Counted from the stretch's first letter, positions 13,867-24,200 are shown. The stretch is 64,000 nt of DNA from Pedobacter nutrimenti (GCF_003208655.1 NZ_QKLU01000009.1:1-64000), one strand, 5' to 3'. Translations and numbers: made by a program. Notes: generated by a model not told the origin, from the letters alone.

Positions 13867-16748
13867 TCAAAGGAACCCTGAAGTATTTTCTGTTATTTGT
13901 TCTGTTCTTAGGAGCTTTGAGCACCCAGGCAGACGACATCAAAAGCATCGGGGTACCTTATATACAAAACTATCCTAAATCGGTCTATTTATCCGGAAAC
14001 CAGAACTGGTCAGTCGCCAAGGATAAAAATGGCATGATGTACTTTGGCAATACCGAAGGTTTGCTTGTTTTTGACGGCAAGTACTGGCAACAGTATAAAA
14101 TGCCAAATGGGCAAATTGTTCGTTCTGTGGCCACAGATTCTAAAGGAAATGTTTATACAGGCGGTTTTGGGGAGTTCGGCTTCTGGAGAATGGAAGGTAA
14201 GCACCTTAAATACACATCTCTGACCGGACTGATCCCCGGCAAATCAAAAATTACGGATGAGATCTGGAAAATCTATGTGGACGGAAACAGAATTATATTC
14301 CAGTCTTTTAAAGCTGTTTACATTTACCAGGACAACAAAATCAGCATCATAAAGAATTCATCAGATTTTTTATTCCTCTATAAAATTGACAAAAGATTTA
14401 TCATAGAAGCCCTTGGTAAAGGACTCTTTGAACTGAGCGGTAATAAATTAATCGCCCTCAAAAACACAGGGGCACCCCTTCCTGGCAATGTGTTGTCCAT
14501 TTTACCTTACAAAGAAGGGAAACTACTTATCGGAACCAGCAAATTTGGGCTATTTGTTTACGATGGTGAAAAATACAGCCCTTTTATTAGTCCTGCAAAC
14601 GCCTTTTTACAAACCTATCAACTCAATAACGGAACACAAGTCTCCGGAAAATATTATGCCTTTGGAACAATTCTAAACGGGGTCATTATCATAGACGAAA
14701 ATGGTGTAATTGTTCAACAGATCAATAAATCCAGTGGCCTGCAGAACAATACCGTGCTTAGTATCTTTGCAGACAATGAAAAAAACCTTTGGGCAGGCCT
14801 CGATAATGGAATTGACCGGATTGAGCTCAATTCTTCCCTTTATTTTTATTTTGACAAAACAGGTTTATTCGGGACAGTATATTCCAGCTTGATTTATGGT
14901 GGTAATATTTACCTGGGTACCAACCAGGGTCTTTTTTACAGTCCCTGGGCAGCTGGACACTCCTTCAGTTCTTTTGATTTTAAACTCGTTCCAAAATCAC
15001 AAGGACAGGTCTGGGAGCTCAACGAAATTGATGGGCAATTGCTCAGCGGTCACAATGATGGCACATTTAGTGTAAAGGGAAATGCCATTGAAAAAATTTC
15101 AGGTCTGAGCGGTGGATGGACCATCAAAAAGCTAAATGACGACTACCTCATTCAAGGGGCATACAACGGACTTGTGCTCTTTAAAAAAGATGTTACGGGT
15201 AAATGGAAGTTTGATGCTAAAGTGGCCAATTTTGCGCAACCCTCCCGTTATGTAGAAAGAGATGCCAAAGGAGACATCTGGGTAAGCCATGCCTATAAAG
15301 GCCTTTACAAACTAACCTTAAGCCCGGATTTTAAAACAGTAACCAGCACCAAATACTACGATGAACACAACGGCCTGCCAAGCAGCTACAACATCAACTT
15401 GTTTATGCTGGAAAAAACCCTGTTGTTTTCCTCGGACCAGGGTTTTCTCACCTATGACGAGATCAGCAACCGTTTTACAAAATACCAGTCGCTCAATAAA
15501 GCCCTTGGCTCTTTTTCTAGGTCCAATAAAATCATCAATGCCGGACAAAAAAAATACTGGTTCATTAACCATGGGAAAATGGCCCTGGTCAATTTTAACC
15601 AGCCCGGTAAAATCGAAATAGACTCCAATCGCTTCAGTGTCCTGGATGGCAGGATGGTACAGTATTATGAAAACATCAGCAAAATCAGTGACCAAATGTA
15701 CCTGATCAGTGTGGATGATGGCTTCGTAATTTACAACAGCTCACAGCAAAACGACCGTAAAAAAACCACATTACCTGCGGTACTTATCAGAAAAATTGAT
15801 GACATTACCGACACTTACCAAACCATCAGTGAAGCAGGCAGTACAGCCCAAGGTATAGAAATCCCTTTCAGCAGAAATAACATCAGGATTTCTTACGCTC
15901 TTCCCTATTACAGACAAGCAAAGATCAAATTTCAATATTATCTGGAAGGCTATTCCAGAATCTGGTCAGACTGGAGTGCGGCCTCTCAAAAAGATTTCAC
16001 CAACCTTGGAAGGGGCAATTATAAATTTCTTGTCCGGGCAAAAATAAACGACCAGACCATCAGTGAAATTACTTCTTTCGAATTTACCATACTTCCTCCT
16101 TTCTATGCCAGCAACTGGGCCCTTGCTTTTTATTTCATTCTGATTATTGCCTTGTTGATTTTAGGGAAAAAACTCTACGAGAAAAAACTGCTTAAAGACC
16201 AGACTTCCATTACTGAAAAACTCCAGGCAGAAAAAGAAGCCTATCTTAAAAAGGAAGCTGAAGCAACTGAAAAGCAAATCATCAAATTACAAACTGAAAA
16301 ATTACATGCAGAACTGGCTGGTAAAAACAGGGAACTGGCAAATTCTGCCATGAGCCTGGTTTACAAAAATGAATTGCTGCAAAAGATCAGTGAAGAGATT
16401 CTGAAATTAAAAGATGAAAATGGAAAAAAGCTTTCGGAAGACCAGTTGCGAAAAATTCAAAAAGTTATAGATGAAGGTATGAATGATGAGCGGGACTGGA
16501 ACTTGTTTGAAAGTAGCTTCAATGAAGCTCACGAGAGTTTCTTTAAAAAGCTAAAAGCAAACCATCCGGACCTGGTACCAAATGACCTTAAACTCTGTGC
16601 CTACCTGCACATGAACATGAGTAGTAAAGAAATGGCGTCACTGTTGAATATTTCCTTGCGGGGGGTCGAAATCAGGCGTTACAGGCTGAGAAAAAAGCTC
16701 AATGTCCCACATGATAAAAACCTTGTAGAGTTCCTTATGGAGCTCTAA
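13863..16748 (+). CDS. Membrane-spanning propeller/Y_Y_Y transcriptional regulator (SusR-like)
   Basis: A 961-residue one-component sensor. Order of parts: signal peptide (1-23); periplasmic beta-propeller made of two-component-regulator-propeller repeats (about 30-655, with units such as NLWAGLDNGIDRI and DIWVSHAYKGLYKL); a Y_Y_Y immunoglobulin-like domain (about 663-742); one transmembrane helix (about 749-772); a long cytosolic coiled coil (about 780-890); and a C-terminal LuxR-like helix-turn-helix (MSSKEMASLLNISLRGVEIRRYRLRKKL). There is no histidine kinase or receiver domain, so it would pass the signal from periplasm to DNA through the membrane, as SusR does. It sits directly upstream of susC/susD genes and most likely activates them when a glycan fragment binds the propeller. 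Confidence 0.9.
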   Translation: MIKGTLKYFLLFVLFLGALSTQADDIKSIGVPYIQNYPKSVYLSGNQNWSVAKDKNGMMYFGNTEGLLVFDGKYWQQYKMPNGQIVRSVATDSKGNVYTGGFGEFGFWRMEGKHLKYTSLTGLIPGKSKITDEIWKIYVDGNRIIFQSFKAVYIYQDNKISIIKNSSDFLFLYKIDKRFIIEALGKGLFELSGNKLIALKNTGAPLPGNVLSILPYKEGKLLIGTSKFGLFVYDGEKYSPFISPANAFLQTYQLNNGTQVSGKYYAFGTILNGVIIIDENGVIVQQINKSSGLQNNTVLSIFADNEKNLWAGLDNGIDRIELNSSLYFYFDKTGLFGTVYSSLIYGGNIYLGTNQGLFYSPWAAGHSFSSFDFKLVPKSQGQVWELNEIDGQLLSGHNDGTFSVKGNAIEKISGLSGGWTIKKLNDDYLIQGAYNGLVLFKKDVTGKWKFDAKVANFAQPSRYVERDAKGDIWVSHAYKGLYKLTLSPDFKTVTSTKYYDEHNGLPSSYNINLFMLEKTLLFSSDQGFLTYDEISNRFTKYQSLNKALGSFSRSNKIINAGQKKYWFINHGKMALVNFNQPGKIEIDSNRFSVLDGRMVQYYENISKISDQMYLISVDDGFVIYNSSQQNDRKKTTLPAVLIRKIDDITDTYQTISEAGSTAQGIEIPFSRNNIRISYALPYYRQAKIKFQYYLEGYSRIWSDWSAASQKDFTNLGRGNYKFLVRAKINDQTISEITSFEFTILPPFYASNWALAFYFILIIALLILGKKLYEKKLLKDQTSITEKLQAEKEAYLKKEAEATEKQIIKLQTEKLHAELAGKNRELANSAMSLVYKNELLQKISEEILKLKDENGKKLSEDQLRKIQKVIDEGMNDERDWNLFESSFNEAHESFFKKLKANHPDLVPNDLKLCAYLHMNMSSKEMASLLNISLRGVEIRRYRLRKKLNVPHDKNLVEFLMEL

Positions 16749-17001
16749 GTACTACTACATTACCTCTCATAGATCAAAAAAAACATCAAAAAAATTCTTG
16801 ATTTTCCCTTGGCCTGATGTAGTCTCAATATTCTGCAATACAAGTCAAAACATGTGTTTTTGAACTAAAAACGACGATTGTATACCAGCATGAGATAGTT
16901 CTTTTTTTGTCTTTGATGTATTAATGTTGAGGTGGCCAGACTTGTAATAGCAAATAATCTAATAGAGATTTAACAAACAATTAAACAAAACTTATACGAG
17001 C
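16749..17001. promoter_or_regulatory. PUL promoter region
   Basis: No gene. An inverted pair ACTACAT (near 16755) and ATGTAGT (near 16817) flanks an A/T-rich stretch, and TGTCTTTG (about 16908-16915) resembles a -7 box with one mismatch but has no TTG at a proper distance. A weak core promoter needing the adjacent activator would fit; none of these sites is firm. Confidence 0.35.
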
Positions 17002-20000
17002 ATGAAAAGAATCTTTACAAAATTTTCTGTTTTAACTTTTCTTTGTTTGCTTTTTATCAACGCTGCCTTTGCACAGAATATTACTGTGAAAGGAGTAGTT
17101 ACCGATGGTCAGGATAAATCCACGATCCCCTCGGTAAGTGTGATGGTAAAAGGCACAACAACCGGCGCGCAGACAGACGTCGCCGGAAGGTACACGATCA
17201 GTGCACCTGCCAATGCAACCCTTGTATTTACCTATGTAGGGTACATTACCAAAGAGGTTCCTGTAAATAATCAAAGCACCATCAATGTCGTTCTGAACTC
17301 CTCATCCCAGGATCTGGAACAAGTTGTTGTTGTAGGATACGGAACCCAGAGAAAAATTGATGTAACTGGTGCAGTTGCAACAGTTAAGGGGGAGGATATT
17401 TCAAAACAAGCATCAACAAACCCGGTGAGTGCTTTACAGGGTAAAGTTGCAGGTGTATCGATTTCTAATAACGGTGCCCCTGGTTCTGCCCCGCAAATTA
17501 CCATTCGTGGTACGGGTACGGTTTATGGAAATACAAGCGTATTATATGTTGTTGATGGTGTCTGGTTTGATGACATCAATTTCTTAAATCCTGCAGATAT
17601 TGAAAGTATCAGTATCCTTAAAGACGCATCGAGTTTATCAATCTATGGTATCCGCGCAGCAAATGGGGTTGTTCTTGTCACAACCAGTAAGGGTAAAAAA
17701 GGAGATCCGGTAATCAACTATAACGGAAGCATCGGTTTTCAAAGCGTCACAAATGCTGTTAAAATGGCTAATGGAACCGAATTCGCAACAATGATCAATG
17801 AATTGAGTACATCTGCTGGGAATGCCCCTTTGTTCAAAGATCCTTCCATTTATGGCAAAGGCACAGACTGGTATGGACAAGTTCTTCGTAATGCAATGGT
17901 TACCAATCATCAGTTATCTATAAACGGGGGTACGGAAAAAAGTAGTTATAACTTTTCCCTGGGTTACCTAAATCAGGACGGGATCGTTAAAAACAATAAT
18001 TACAAAAGATATACAGCAAGATTATCCAATGACTTTCAATTGTATAAATTTTTAAAAATTGGATACAATGTTGCCGGAACAGCAAGCAAATCAAATGACA
18101 TTAATAATAGCATATTTCATCAGATCTATGCTGCCGGACCGATTGTTCCTGTATATTATGCAGATGGAACCTATGGCGACCCTAATGATTTTGGTTTAGG
18201 TGGAGGTAATAACTTCAACCCACAGGTTACCCTTGATTTTTATAATAACGTTACTAAAAACTATCGTTTAACTGGTAATGTATACGCAGAGTTAAACATT
18301 CTGAAAAATTTAACTTTCAAAACCAGCGCTGGTGGCGATTTCGGTCAGCTAGAGGCAAGGGGTTATTCTCCGGTATATAAAGCTACTCAGGGGCAACAAA
18401 ACGATATAAGTTTATTAAATATCGATCGCACAGAAGATAGAAACTGGATTATTGAAAATACCTTAACTTATAAAAACACTTTTGGTGACCACAACCTGAC
18501 TGTTCTAGCCGGGCAAACCGCTCAGCGTTACAAGCAAAATTACATTAACGGGACAGCAAGAAATGTACCTTTCTCCAGTGAAGGCGATCTTTATCTGGCT
18601 TTGGGAGACGCAGGAACCCGTACGGTAACCAATACAGGTTCATTGAGAACTGCAACCTCCTACTTTGGAAGAGTTAACTATTCCTTCAAAGACAGGTACC
18701 TGTTAAACGCCTCCTTCCGTGCAGATGCTGCCTCGCAATTCTATGGAGGAGGTGAATTATGGGGTTATTTTCCATCCATCGGAGCCGGCTGGGTGATTTC
18801 GAATGAACCCTTCATGAAAGATCAGACTGTATTTAGCAATTTAAAATTAAGGGGAAGCTGGGGTAAAATTGGAAATGCAGGTGTCCCTTCAAATCCAACA
18901 ACTCTTACTGTTTCGCAACCTGGAGGCTATGTAATTGTTTTTAATGGTGTTGCTTACACTGGAAAAAGTATTGATACAGCGGTCCCTACTTTCCTAAACT
19001 GGGAACGCGGTGTAGGTACAGATATCGGTCTGGAAGCTGGTTTTCTGAACAACAGATTAAATATCGAAGCAGATTATTACATCAAAAAAACCCAAAATGC
19101 AATTTTTGGAATTCCGGTCCGCCAGGATATTGGCTTAAAAGACTCTAAACTAATTGGTAATCAAGCTGATTTTGAAAACAAGGGTTTTGAATTGCTAGCC
19201 ACCTGGAAGGACAAAACTGATGGCGGTTTGACCTATTCTATCAGTGGTAACTTTGGTTACAACAAGAACAAAGTAACTTCTGTCGTCACTGGTTTGAATC
19301 CTATATATGGCGGTGGTGATGGATTAACAAACGGTGCTTTAGCAACCCGGACTGTTCTGGGTGGTTCAATAGGAGAATTCTACGGCTATAAAGTTGCTGG
19401 TGTTTTTCAAAACACAGCAGAAATTGCCAAGTCTGCACAACCTAATGCAATTCCGGGTGATTTTAAATATGTTGATCAAAACGGAGATGGTGTAATTGAT
19501 GGAAAAGACCGCGTAAGCCTGGGCAGTCCAAATCCTAAATTCAGCTACGGATTAAACACGAATTTTGCCTATAAAAATTTCGACCTGACAATTGATATCC
19601 AAGGTGTTGCTGGTGTCGATGTCTATAATGCGAATCTGGGCTTAAGATATGGAAACGAGAATTTCACCAAGGATTTCTATGACCACAGATGGCACGGTGA
19701 AGGCACATCCAATACTTATCCGTCAACAAACATCGGATCAGGTGCAAATTCAGCACCAAACTCATTCTTCGTAGAAAGCGGTGCCTATATAAGGGTCAGA
19801 AACCTACAATTGGGCTACACCTTGCCTAAAGCATTAATGGGTAAATGGAAAATGCAAAGAATCAGGGTATTTGCCAATGCGCAAAATCCTATTAACCTTT
19901 TTGGGTACAAAGGCTTCAGTCCTGAAATCGGAAAACCAACCGTTGGAACGTATTCACCTCTCAGCAGAGGCATAGATGCCAATGTATATCCGCTTTATGC

Positions 20001-20034
20001 AACTTATAATTTAGGTGTTAACGTTACTTTTTAA
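17002..20034 (+). CDS. SusC/RagA family TonB-dependent outer membrane transporter
   Basis: A 1010-residue outer membrane importer for oligosaccharides, energised by TonB-ExbBD. Signal peptide 1-24; carboxypeptidase-regulatory-like domain (about 27-112, KGVVTDGQDKSTIPSVSVMVKG); TonB box region (QVVVVGYGTQRKIDVTGAV); plug domain to about 240 with the family signature DASSLSIYGIRAANGVVLVTT; and a 22-strand barrel to the C-terminal aromatic residue (NVTF). It starts a run with susD, the LamG lipoprotein and the hydrolases, with only 11 bases to susD. The substrate is inferred from the neighbours (GH144, GH3) as a beta-1,2-linked glucan or related oligosaccharide. Confidence 0.95.
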   Translation: MKRIFTKFSVLTFLCLLFINAAFAQNITVKGVVTDGQDKSTIPSVSVMVKGTTTGAQTDVAGRYTISAPANATLVFTYVGYITKEVPVNNQSTINVVLNSSSQDLEQVVVVGYGTQRKIDVTGAVATVKGEDISKQASTNPVSALQGKVAGVSISNNGAPGSAPQITIRGTGTVYGNTSVLYVVDGVWFDDINFLNPADIESISILKDASSLSIYGIRAANGVVLVTTSKGKKGDPVINYNGSIGFQSVTNAVKMANGTEFATMINELSTSAGNAPLFKDPSIYGKGTDWYGQVLRNAMVTNHQLSINGGTEKSSYNFSLGYLNQDGIVKNNNYKRYTARLSNDFQLYKFLKIGYNVAGTASKSNDINNSIFHQIYAAGPIVPVYYADGTYGDPNDFGLGGGNNFNPQVTLDFYNNVTKNYRLTGNVYAELNILKNLTFKTSAGGDFGQLEARGYSPVYKATQGQQNDISLLNIDRTEDRNWIIENTLTYKNTFGDHNLTVLAGQTAQRYKQNYINGTARNVPFSSEGDLYLALGDAGTRTVTNTGSLRTATSYFGRVNYSFKDRYLLNASFRADAASQFYGGGELWGYFPSIGAGWVISNEPFMKDQTVFSNLKLRGSWGKIGNAGVPSNPTTLTVSQPGGYVIVFNGVAYTGKSIDTAVPTFLNWERGVGTDIGLEAGFLNNRLNIEADYYIKKTQNAIFGIPVRQDIGLKDSKLIGNQADFENKGFELLATWKDKTDGGLTYSISGNFGYNKNKVTSVVTGLNPIYGGGDGLTNGALATRTVLGGSIGEFYGYKVAGVFQNTAEIAKSAQPNAIPGDFKYVDQNGDGVIDGKDRVSLGSPNPKFSYGLNTNFAYKNFDLTIDIQGVAGVDVYNANLGLRYGNENFTKDFYDHRWHGEGTSNTYPSTNIGSGANSAPNSFFVESGAYIRVRNLQLGYTLPKALMGKWKMQRIRVFANAQNPINLFGYKGFSPEIGKPTVGTYSPLSRGIDANVYPLYATYNLGVNVTF

Positions 20035-20045
20035 TTGATACGACG

Positions 20046-21533
20046 ATGAAAATTTATAAAAATATAAACCTGAAGAGTATAAGCACCGTAGTTTTAACAG
20101 GGGCCCTTTTGTGTACTACTTCATGTAAAAAAAGCTTTCTGAATGTACCACCTCAAGCTCAGCAACCTAGTGTAACTTTCTGGAAAACGCAAGACGATGC
20201 AACAGCCGCTGTAAATGCCATTTATGGAAATCTGCGCAGCTGGGCAAATACAGCATTTCCAGCTATAGCAATAGAGAGCATGGGTGGAGACGATGCTGAA
20301 AAAGGAAGCTCTGCCAATGACTCAAGTTATATGAATTCTTACGATGGTTTTACAGTAACCTCCACAGAAGGACAATTGCAGGGATTTTGGCAGGGACAAT
20401 ATCAAAACATTAACTTATGTAACCAGGTGTTAGATAATGTACCGAATATCAGCATGGACCAGAACCTGAAAACCAGATATCTGGCAGAGGCCAAATTTGT
20501 AAGGGCTTACTCTTACTTCAGATTAGTTCGTGCCTTTGGGGATGTTCCACTTCGTTTAACCGTACCCAAAGATGCTTCTGCATTTAACATTCCAAGGACC
20601 CCTAAAGCTCAGGTTTGGGCAGCAATAGAAAAAGATCTTGCGGATGCCGAGGCTGTACTACCTCAGACCTATCCAGCCTCAGATGTTGGCCGGGCGACAA
20701 AAGGTTCTGCACTTGCTTTGCATGCTAAAGTAGCTATGTACCAGAAAAAATGGGATCAGGTGCTTTCTTTAACCAATTCAGTAATGACATTAGGTTACAG
20801 CTTAGTTTCTGATTTTGAGGCTCTTTTCCGCTTAAATAACGAAAACAGTAAAGAATCGGTTTTTGAAATCCAATGTGATTACCGTCCAGACATCAAAGAT
20901 GCCAGTAACAGTCAATACGCGCAAGTACAAGGCGTAAGGGCCCAACAAGGGTATTGGGGTTTTAACGTTCCGACTCAGGCTTTGGTAAATGCTTTTGAAG
21001 CTGGCGACCCACGTAAGGATGCAACTATTCTTTTTGTCGGAACAACGACGATCCAGGGTGATGCGATTACTTCAGTTGCGGGAGATCCGACTATGTACAA
21101 CCACAAAGCTTATGTGCCTTTCAACACGCCCTACGACAATAACAATCCGAGAGGATCACAACAAAATGTTAGGGTCTTAAGGTATGCTGATGTTTTGTTA
21201 ATGAATGCTGAAGCCGCAAATGAACTCGGCAATTCTGCTCAGGCCATTTCTTCATTGGAGGTCGTAAGAGCAAGAGCGAGACAGGGAAATGCAGCAATTC
21301 TTCCCAAAGTAACTTCTACCGACCAGGGTGTACTAAGAACGGCAATCTACCACGAAAGACAAGTTGAGCTTGCAATGGAGTATGATCGTTATTTTGATGT
21401 CATCCGTCAGGGACGGGGAACAGCTGTTTTTGGGCCAAAAGGCTGGAAAGCAGGAAAAAATGAAGTTTGGCCGATTCCACAGTCAGAAATTGACTTATCA
21501 GTGGGTGTTCTTACTCAAAACCCAGGTTATTAA
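20046..21533 (+). CDS. SusD/RagB family nutrient-binding outer membrane lipoprotein
   Basis: A 495-residue surface lipoprotein that caps the SusC channel and captures glycan. The lipobox cysteine is Cys27 (CTTSCKKSFL), followed by the usual SusD start LNVPPQ. The TPR-like helical core is recognisable from DDATAAVNAIYGNL, LAEAKFVRAYSYFRLVRAFGDVPL and YHERQVELAMEYDRYFDVIRQG near the C-terminus. It forms a stoichiometric pair with the SusC gene just upstream and is followed by the LamG lipoprotein gene after 20 bases. Confidence 0.95.
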   Translation: MKIYKNINLKSISTVVLTGALLCTTSCKKSFLNVPPQAQQPSVTFWKTQDDATAAVNAIYGNLRSWANTAFPAIAIESMGGDDAEKGSSANDSSYMNSYDGFTVTSTEGQLQGFWQGQYQNINLCNQVLDNVPNISMDQNLKTRYLAEAKFVRAYSYFRLVRAFGDVPLRLTVPKDASAFNIPRTPKAQVWAAIEKDLADAEAVLPQTYPASDVGRATKGSALALHAKVAMYQKKWDQVLSLTNSVMTLGYSLVSDFEALFRLNNENSKESVFEIQCDYRPDIKDASNSQYAQVQGVRAQQGYWGFNVPTQALVNAFEAGDPRKDATILFVGTTTIQGDAITSVAGDPTMYNHKAYVPFNTPYDNNNPRGSQQNVRVLRYADVLLMNAEAANELGNSAQAISSLEVVRARARQGNAAILPKVTSTDQGVLRTAIYHERQVELAMEYDRYFDVIRQGRGTAVFGPKGWKAGKNEVWPIPQSEIDLSVGVLTQNPGY

Positions 21534-21553
21534 TTGATTTAACTGACATAAAA

Positions 21554-22387
21554 ATGAAAACAAAAATATCATATATATTGACGTTGGCAGCAGCGATTTT
21601 AGCTGTTTCTTCCTGCACCAAGAAATTTGATCCTTCAAGTTATGCTCCGGCATTAAGCATTGGTGGGTACACCAGTGCAAAGCAAATCGCGCCAGGCAAC
21701 CTGGTTGCCTACTGGTCTTTTGACGGCAGTATGGTAGACAGCATATCCAAAACATCCGGTACCAATGTAGGTACAACTTTTGGTGCCGGAGTTAAAGGGC
21801 AGGCGCTGCAGGGTGCTTTGAATTCTTATGTGACTTCTGCAACGCCCGCAGCTGTTCAGAACCTAAAAAGTTTTACCCTAACTTGTTGGATCAATATGCC
21901 TCTGAACGACAAGGGTATCGTTGGTCTGGTCGATGTTGCCAACAGTACTGATTTTTGGGGAAATCTGACCATCTTCATGGAAAACAATGGCGATGCCACA
22001 ACAGCAAGAATTGTAGCACGCACTTATGCAGGTGTCGTTAATAATGGGGGAGATAATTTCGTTAAAGCAACCAATATCTGGAACAAATGGACCCAGGTTG
22101 GATACAGTTACGATCAGACGACCTCCACATTTAGCGTTTTTATTAACGGATCAAAAATTGGCGGAAAAACCATTGCAAACCTTGGTGCATTAACTTTTAC
22201 CAATGCGAGCCAAATGGTTTTCGGAACAGTACAGTTTCAAACGACTCCAAGTCTTACTTCAGGTACTGGTAAACAGGACTGGGCAAGTTATTTAACCGGA
22301 AAACTGGATGAAGTCCGAATTTACAACAAAGCATTGAGTTCAGCAGAAATCAGCGCCCTTGCCATACTGGAAGGCAGAGGAAAATAA
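21554..22387 (+). CDS. LamG-domain lipoprotein, probable surface glycan-binding protein
   Basis: A 277-residue lipoprotein with lipobox Cys21 (VSSCTKKF). After a short linker the mature part is one LamG/concanavalin-like jelly roll (about 50-270): LVAYWSFDGSMVDSIS at the start, FTLTCWINMP, and the terminal signature GKLDEVRIYNKALSSAEISAL. No catalytic acid pair of a hydrolase is seen, so binding is the likely role. Third gene of the PUL, it occupies the slot used by SusE/F-like or SGBP proteins in other loci. A hairpin with a T run (22413-22446) follows it. Confidence 0.85.
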   Translation: MKTKISYILTLAAAILAVSSCTKKFDPSSYAPALSIGGYTSAKQIAPGNLVAYWSFDGSMVDSISKTSGTNVGTTFGAGVKGQALQGALNSYVTSATPAAVQNLKSFTLTCWINMPLNDKGIVGLVDVANSTDFWGNLTIFMENNGDATTARIVARTYAGVVNNGGDNFVKATNIWNKWTQVGYSYDQTTSTFSVFINGSKIGGKTIANLGALTFTNASQMVFGTVQFQTTPSLTSGTGKQDWASYLTGKLDEVRIYNKALSSAEISALAILEGRGK

Positions 22388-22412
22388 CAAATTGCATTTT
22401 TAAATGCTTTAC

Positions 22413-22446
22413 AGAGGTTGCTTGTGCAAGCAGGCAACCTCTTTTA
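22413..22446 (+). terminator. Intra-operon hairpin, possible partial terminator
   Basis: AGAGGTTGC (22413-22421) pairs with GCAACCTCT (22434-22442), an inner CTTG/CAAG pairing tightens the loop, and TTTT follows. The T run is short, so read-through is expected. It divides susC/susD/LamG from the hydrolase genes. Confidence 0.6.
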
Positions 22447-22471
22447 CTTTAACCAGAATAAAGTCAATGCA

Positions 22472-24148
22472 ATGATTAAAAAAAATCTCTCCCTATTGTT
22501 TCTGCTAACCGTGCTGGTATCGGCCTGTTCTAAAAACGAATCCGGTACACCAGATCCGATAAAACCACCTCCTGGAAACTCGTCTTTTAGTTTCACCCAA
22601 TTAAAGGTTAATGATACTTTTAATGGTTTTAGCTATTATGGTCTAAACTACAAACCTGTTTTTAAAGTTTCCTTTTCTGCTCCTGTAGATAAAAATTCTA
22701 TTGCTGCAGCAGTCTTTGTTAAAGATAAGGACGGCAAGGCTGCTGACTTGACCATTAGCTACCAGGACAGTGACAACACCATTATCATCACACCTACGAC
22801 CAACCTAAACCCGCTGACAAAATATTTTCTGGATGTTCAGTCCAATCTAAAAACGGTAAGCGGAGGAAATCTACTTTCTCCTATTACATTAAATTTCATT
22901 ACACAATATGATCCGGCAGATAAGTTCCCGGTCATCTCGGATGATGCTTTACTTACGCTGATCCAGAAACAAACTTTTAAATACTTCTGGGACTTTGCCC
23001 ACCCGGCCAGCGGCATGGCCAGAGAAAGAAATACCTCCGGCAATACGGTAACCACAGGTGGTTCCGGATTTGGTCTGATGGCCATTGTTACAGGCATCAA
23101 CAGGAATTTTATTTCCAGGGCTGACGGTCTTACCAGAACACAAAAAATTGTAGGTTTTTTAAAGAATGCCGACCGGTTTCATGGTGCTTATCCACACTGG
23201 TTGGACGGAAACACAGGAAAAGTGCTTCCTTTTAGCACCAAAGACAATGGTGGAGATCTGGTAGAAACCTCTCTTCTGTTTGAAGGGCTTATTACGGCAA
23301 GACAATTTTTTAATAGTGCTGATCCTGCCGAAGCTGCCCTAAGAAACGATATTACCGCCCTTTACAACTCCGTGGAATGGAGCTGGTATCAGAAAAACAA
23401 TTCTAACACCTTATACTGGCACTGGAGTCCAAATTACAATTGGGATATGAATATGCCAGTTAAAGGCTGGAATGAAGCCCTGATCACTTATGTACTGGCG
23501 GCCTCCTCTCCAAATTACGGCATCCCAAAAACAGTTTACGACAATGGTTGGGCGGGCAATGGAAACATGAAGAACGGAGCAAGTTATTACAATGTTCAAT
23601 TACCGCTTGGTCCCGCCAATGGCGGTCCTTTGTTTTTTGAACACTATTCCTTTCTGGGAATCAATCCTATCGGTTTAAATGATGCCTATGCAAACTATGA
23701 AACACAAACCAAGGCGCATACGCAGATCCAGTACAATTATGCCAAAGCAAATCCTAAAAACTTTTATGGTTATGGTGAAAATTGCTGGGGATTAACAGCC
23801 AGTGATGACATTAATGGCTATATGGCCCACGAAATCAATAACGATAACGGTGTAATTTCTCCCACAGCGGCATTGTCTTCTTTTCCCTATACTCCAACAG
23901 AATCCATGCAAGCCCTTAAATTCTTTTATTACAAACTTGGTGATAAAATTTTCACAGATTATGGCTTTGTAGACGCCTTTTCTTTACATGATGCCTGGTT
24001 TGCAAACTCCACACTGGCTATTGACCAGGGCCCTATTATCATCATGATTGAAAATTACAGGACTAAACTGCTCTGGAATTTATTTATGAGTGCACCTGAA
24101 GTAAAGTCCGGCATGCAGAAACTGGGCTTTAGCAGCCCTAATTTATAA
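22472..24148 (+). CDS. GH144-type endo-beta-1,2-glucanase lipoprotein with Ig-like domain
   Basis: Start set at 22472 (MIKKNLSLLF), since the upstream extension to 22418 lies in the hairpin region and spoils the signal peptide. The 558-residue lipoprotein (lipobox Cys19, VSACSKN) has an Ig-like domain of Big_5 type (about 45-150) and then the (alpha/alpha)6 glycoamylase-like domain assigned to GH144 (about 155-558). Family blocks are QKQTFKYFWDFAHPASGMARER, KDNGGDLVETSLLFEGL and GWNEALITYVLAASSP; the acidic residues in these blocks are candidate catalytic groups. Characterised GH144 enzymes cut beta-1,2-glucan. A surface location suits the first cut of polymer. Broken into shorter quotes, the match to the second copy downstream is strong throughout. 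Confidence 0.85.
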   Translation: MIKKNLSLLFLLTVLVSACSKNESGTPDPIKPPPGNSSFSFTQLKVNDTFNGFSYYGLNYKPVFKVSFSAPVDKNSIAAAVFVKDKDGKAADLTISYQDSDNTIIITPTTNLNPLTKYFLDVQSNLKTVSGGNLLSPITLNFITQYDPADKFPVISDDALLTLIQKQTFKYFWDFAHPASGMARERNTSGNTVTTGGSGFGLMAIVTGINRNFISRADGLTRTQKIVGFLKNADRFHGAYPHWLDGNTGKVLPFSTKDNGGDLVETSLLFEGLITARQFFNSADPAEAALRNDITALYNSVEWSWYQKNNSNTLYWHWSPNYNWDMNMPVKGWNEALITYVLAASSPNYGIPKTVYDNGWAGNGNMKNGASYYNVQLPLGPANGGPLFFEHYSFLGINPIGLNDAYANYETQTKAHTQIQYNYAKANPKNFYGYGENCWGLTASDDINGYMAHEINNDNGVISPTAALSSFPYTPTESMQALKFFYYKLGDKIFTDYGFVDAFSLHDAWFANSTLAIDQGPIIIMIENYRTKLLWNLFMSAPEVKSGMQKLGFSSPNL

Positions 24149-24200
24149 ACACGAAAAATAAACCGGGCCAGACATGGCCCACCATATAAAATACATTTTA

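Noticed and set aside
22418..22471. Earlier start of the first GH144 gene
   Set aside because: The extension overlaps the hairpin at 22413-22446 and would place a charged segment before the lipoprotein signal.
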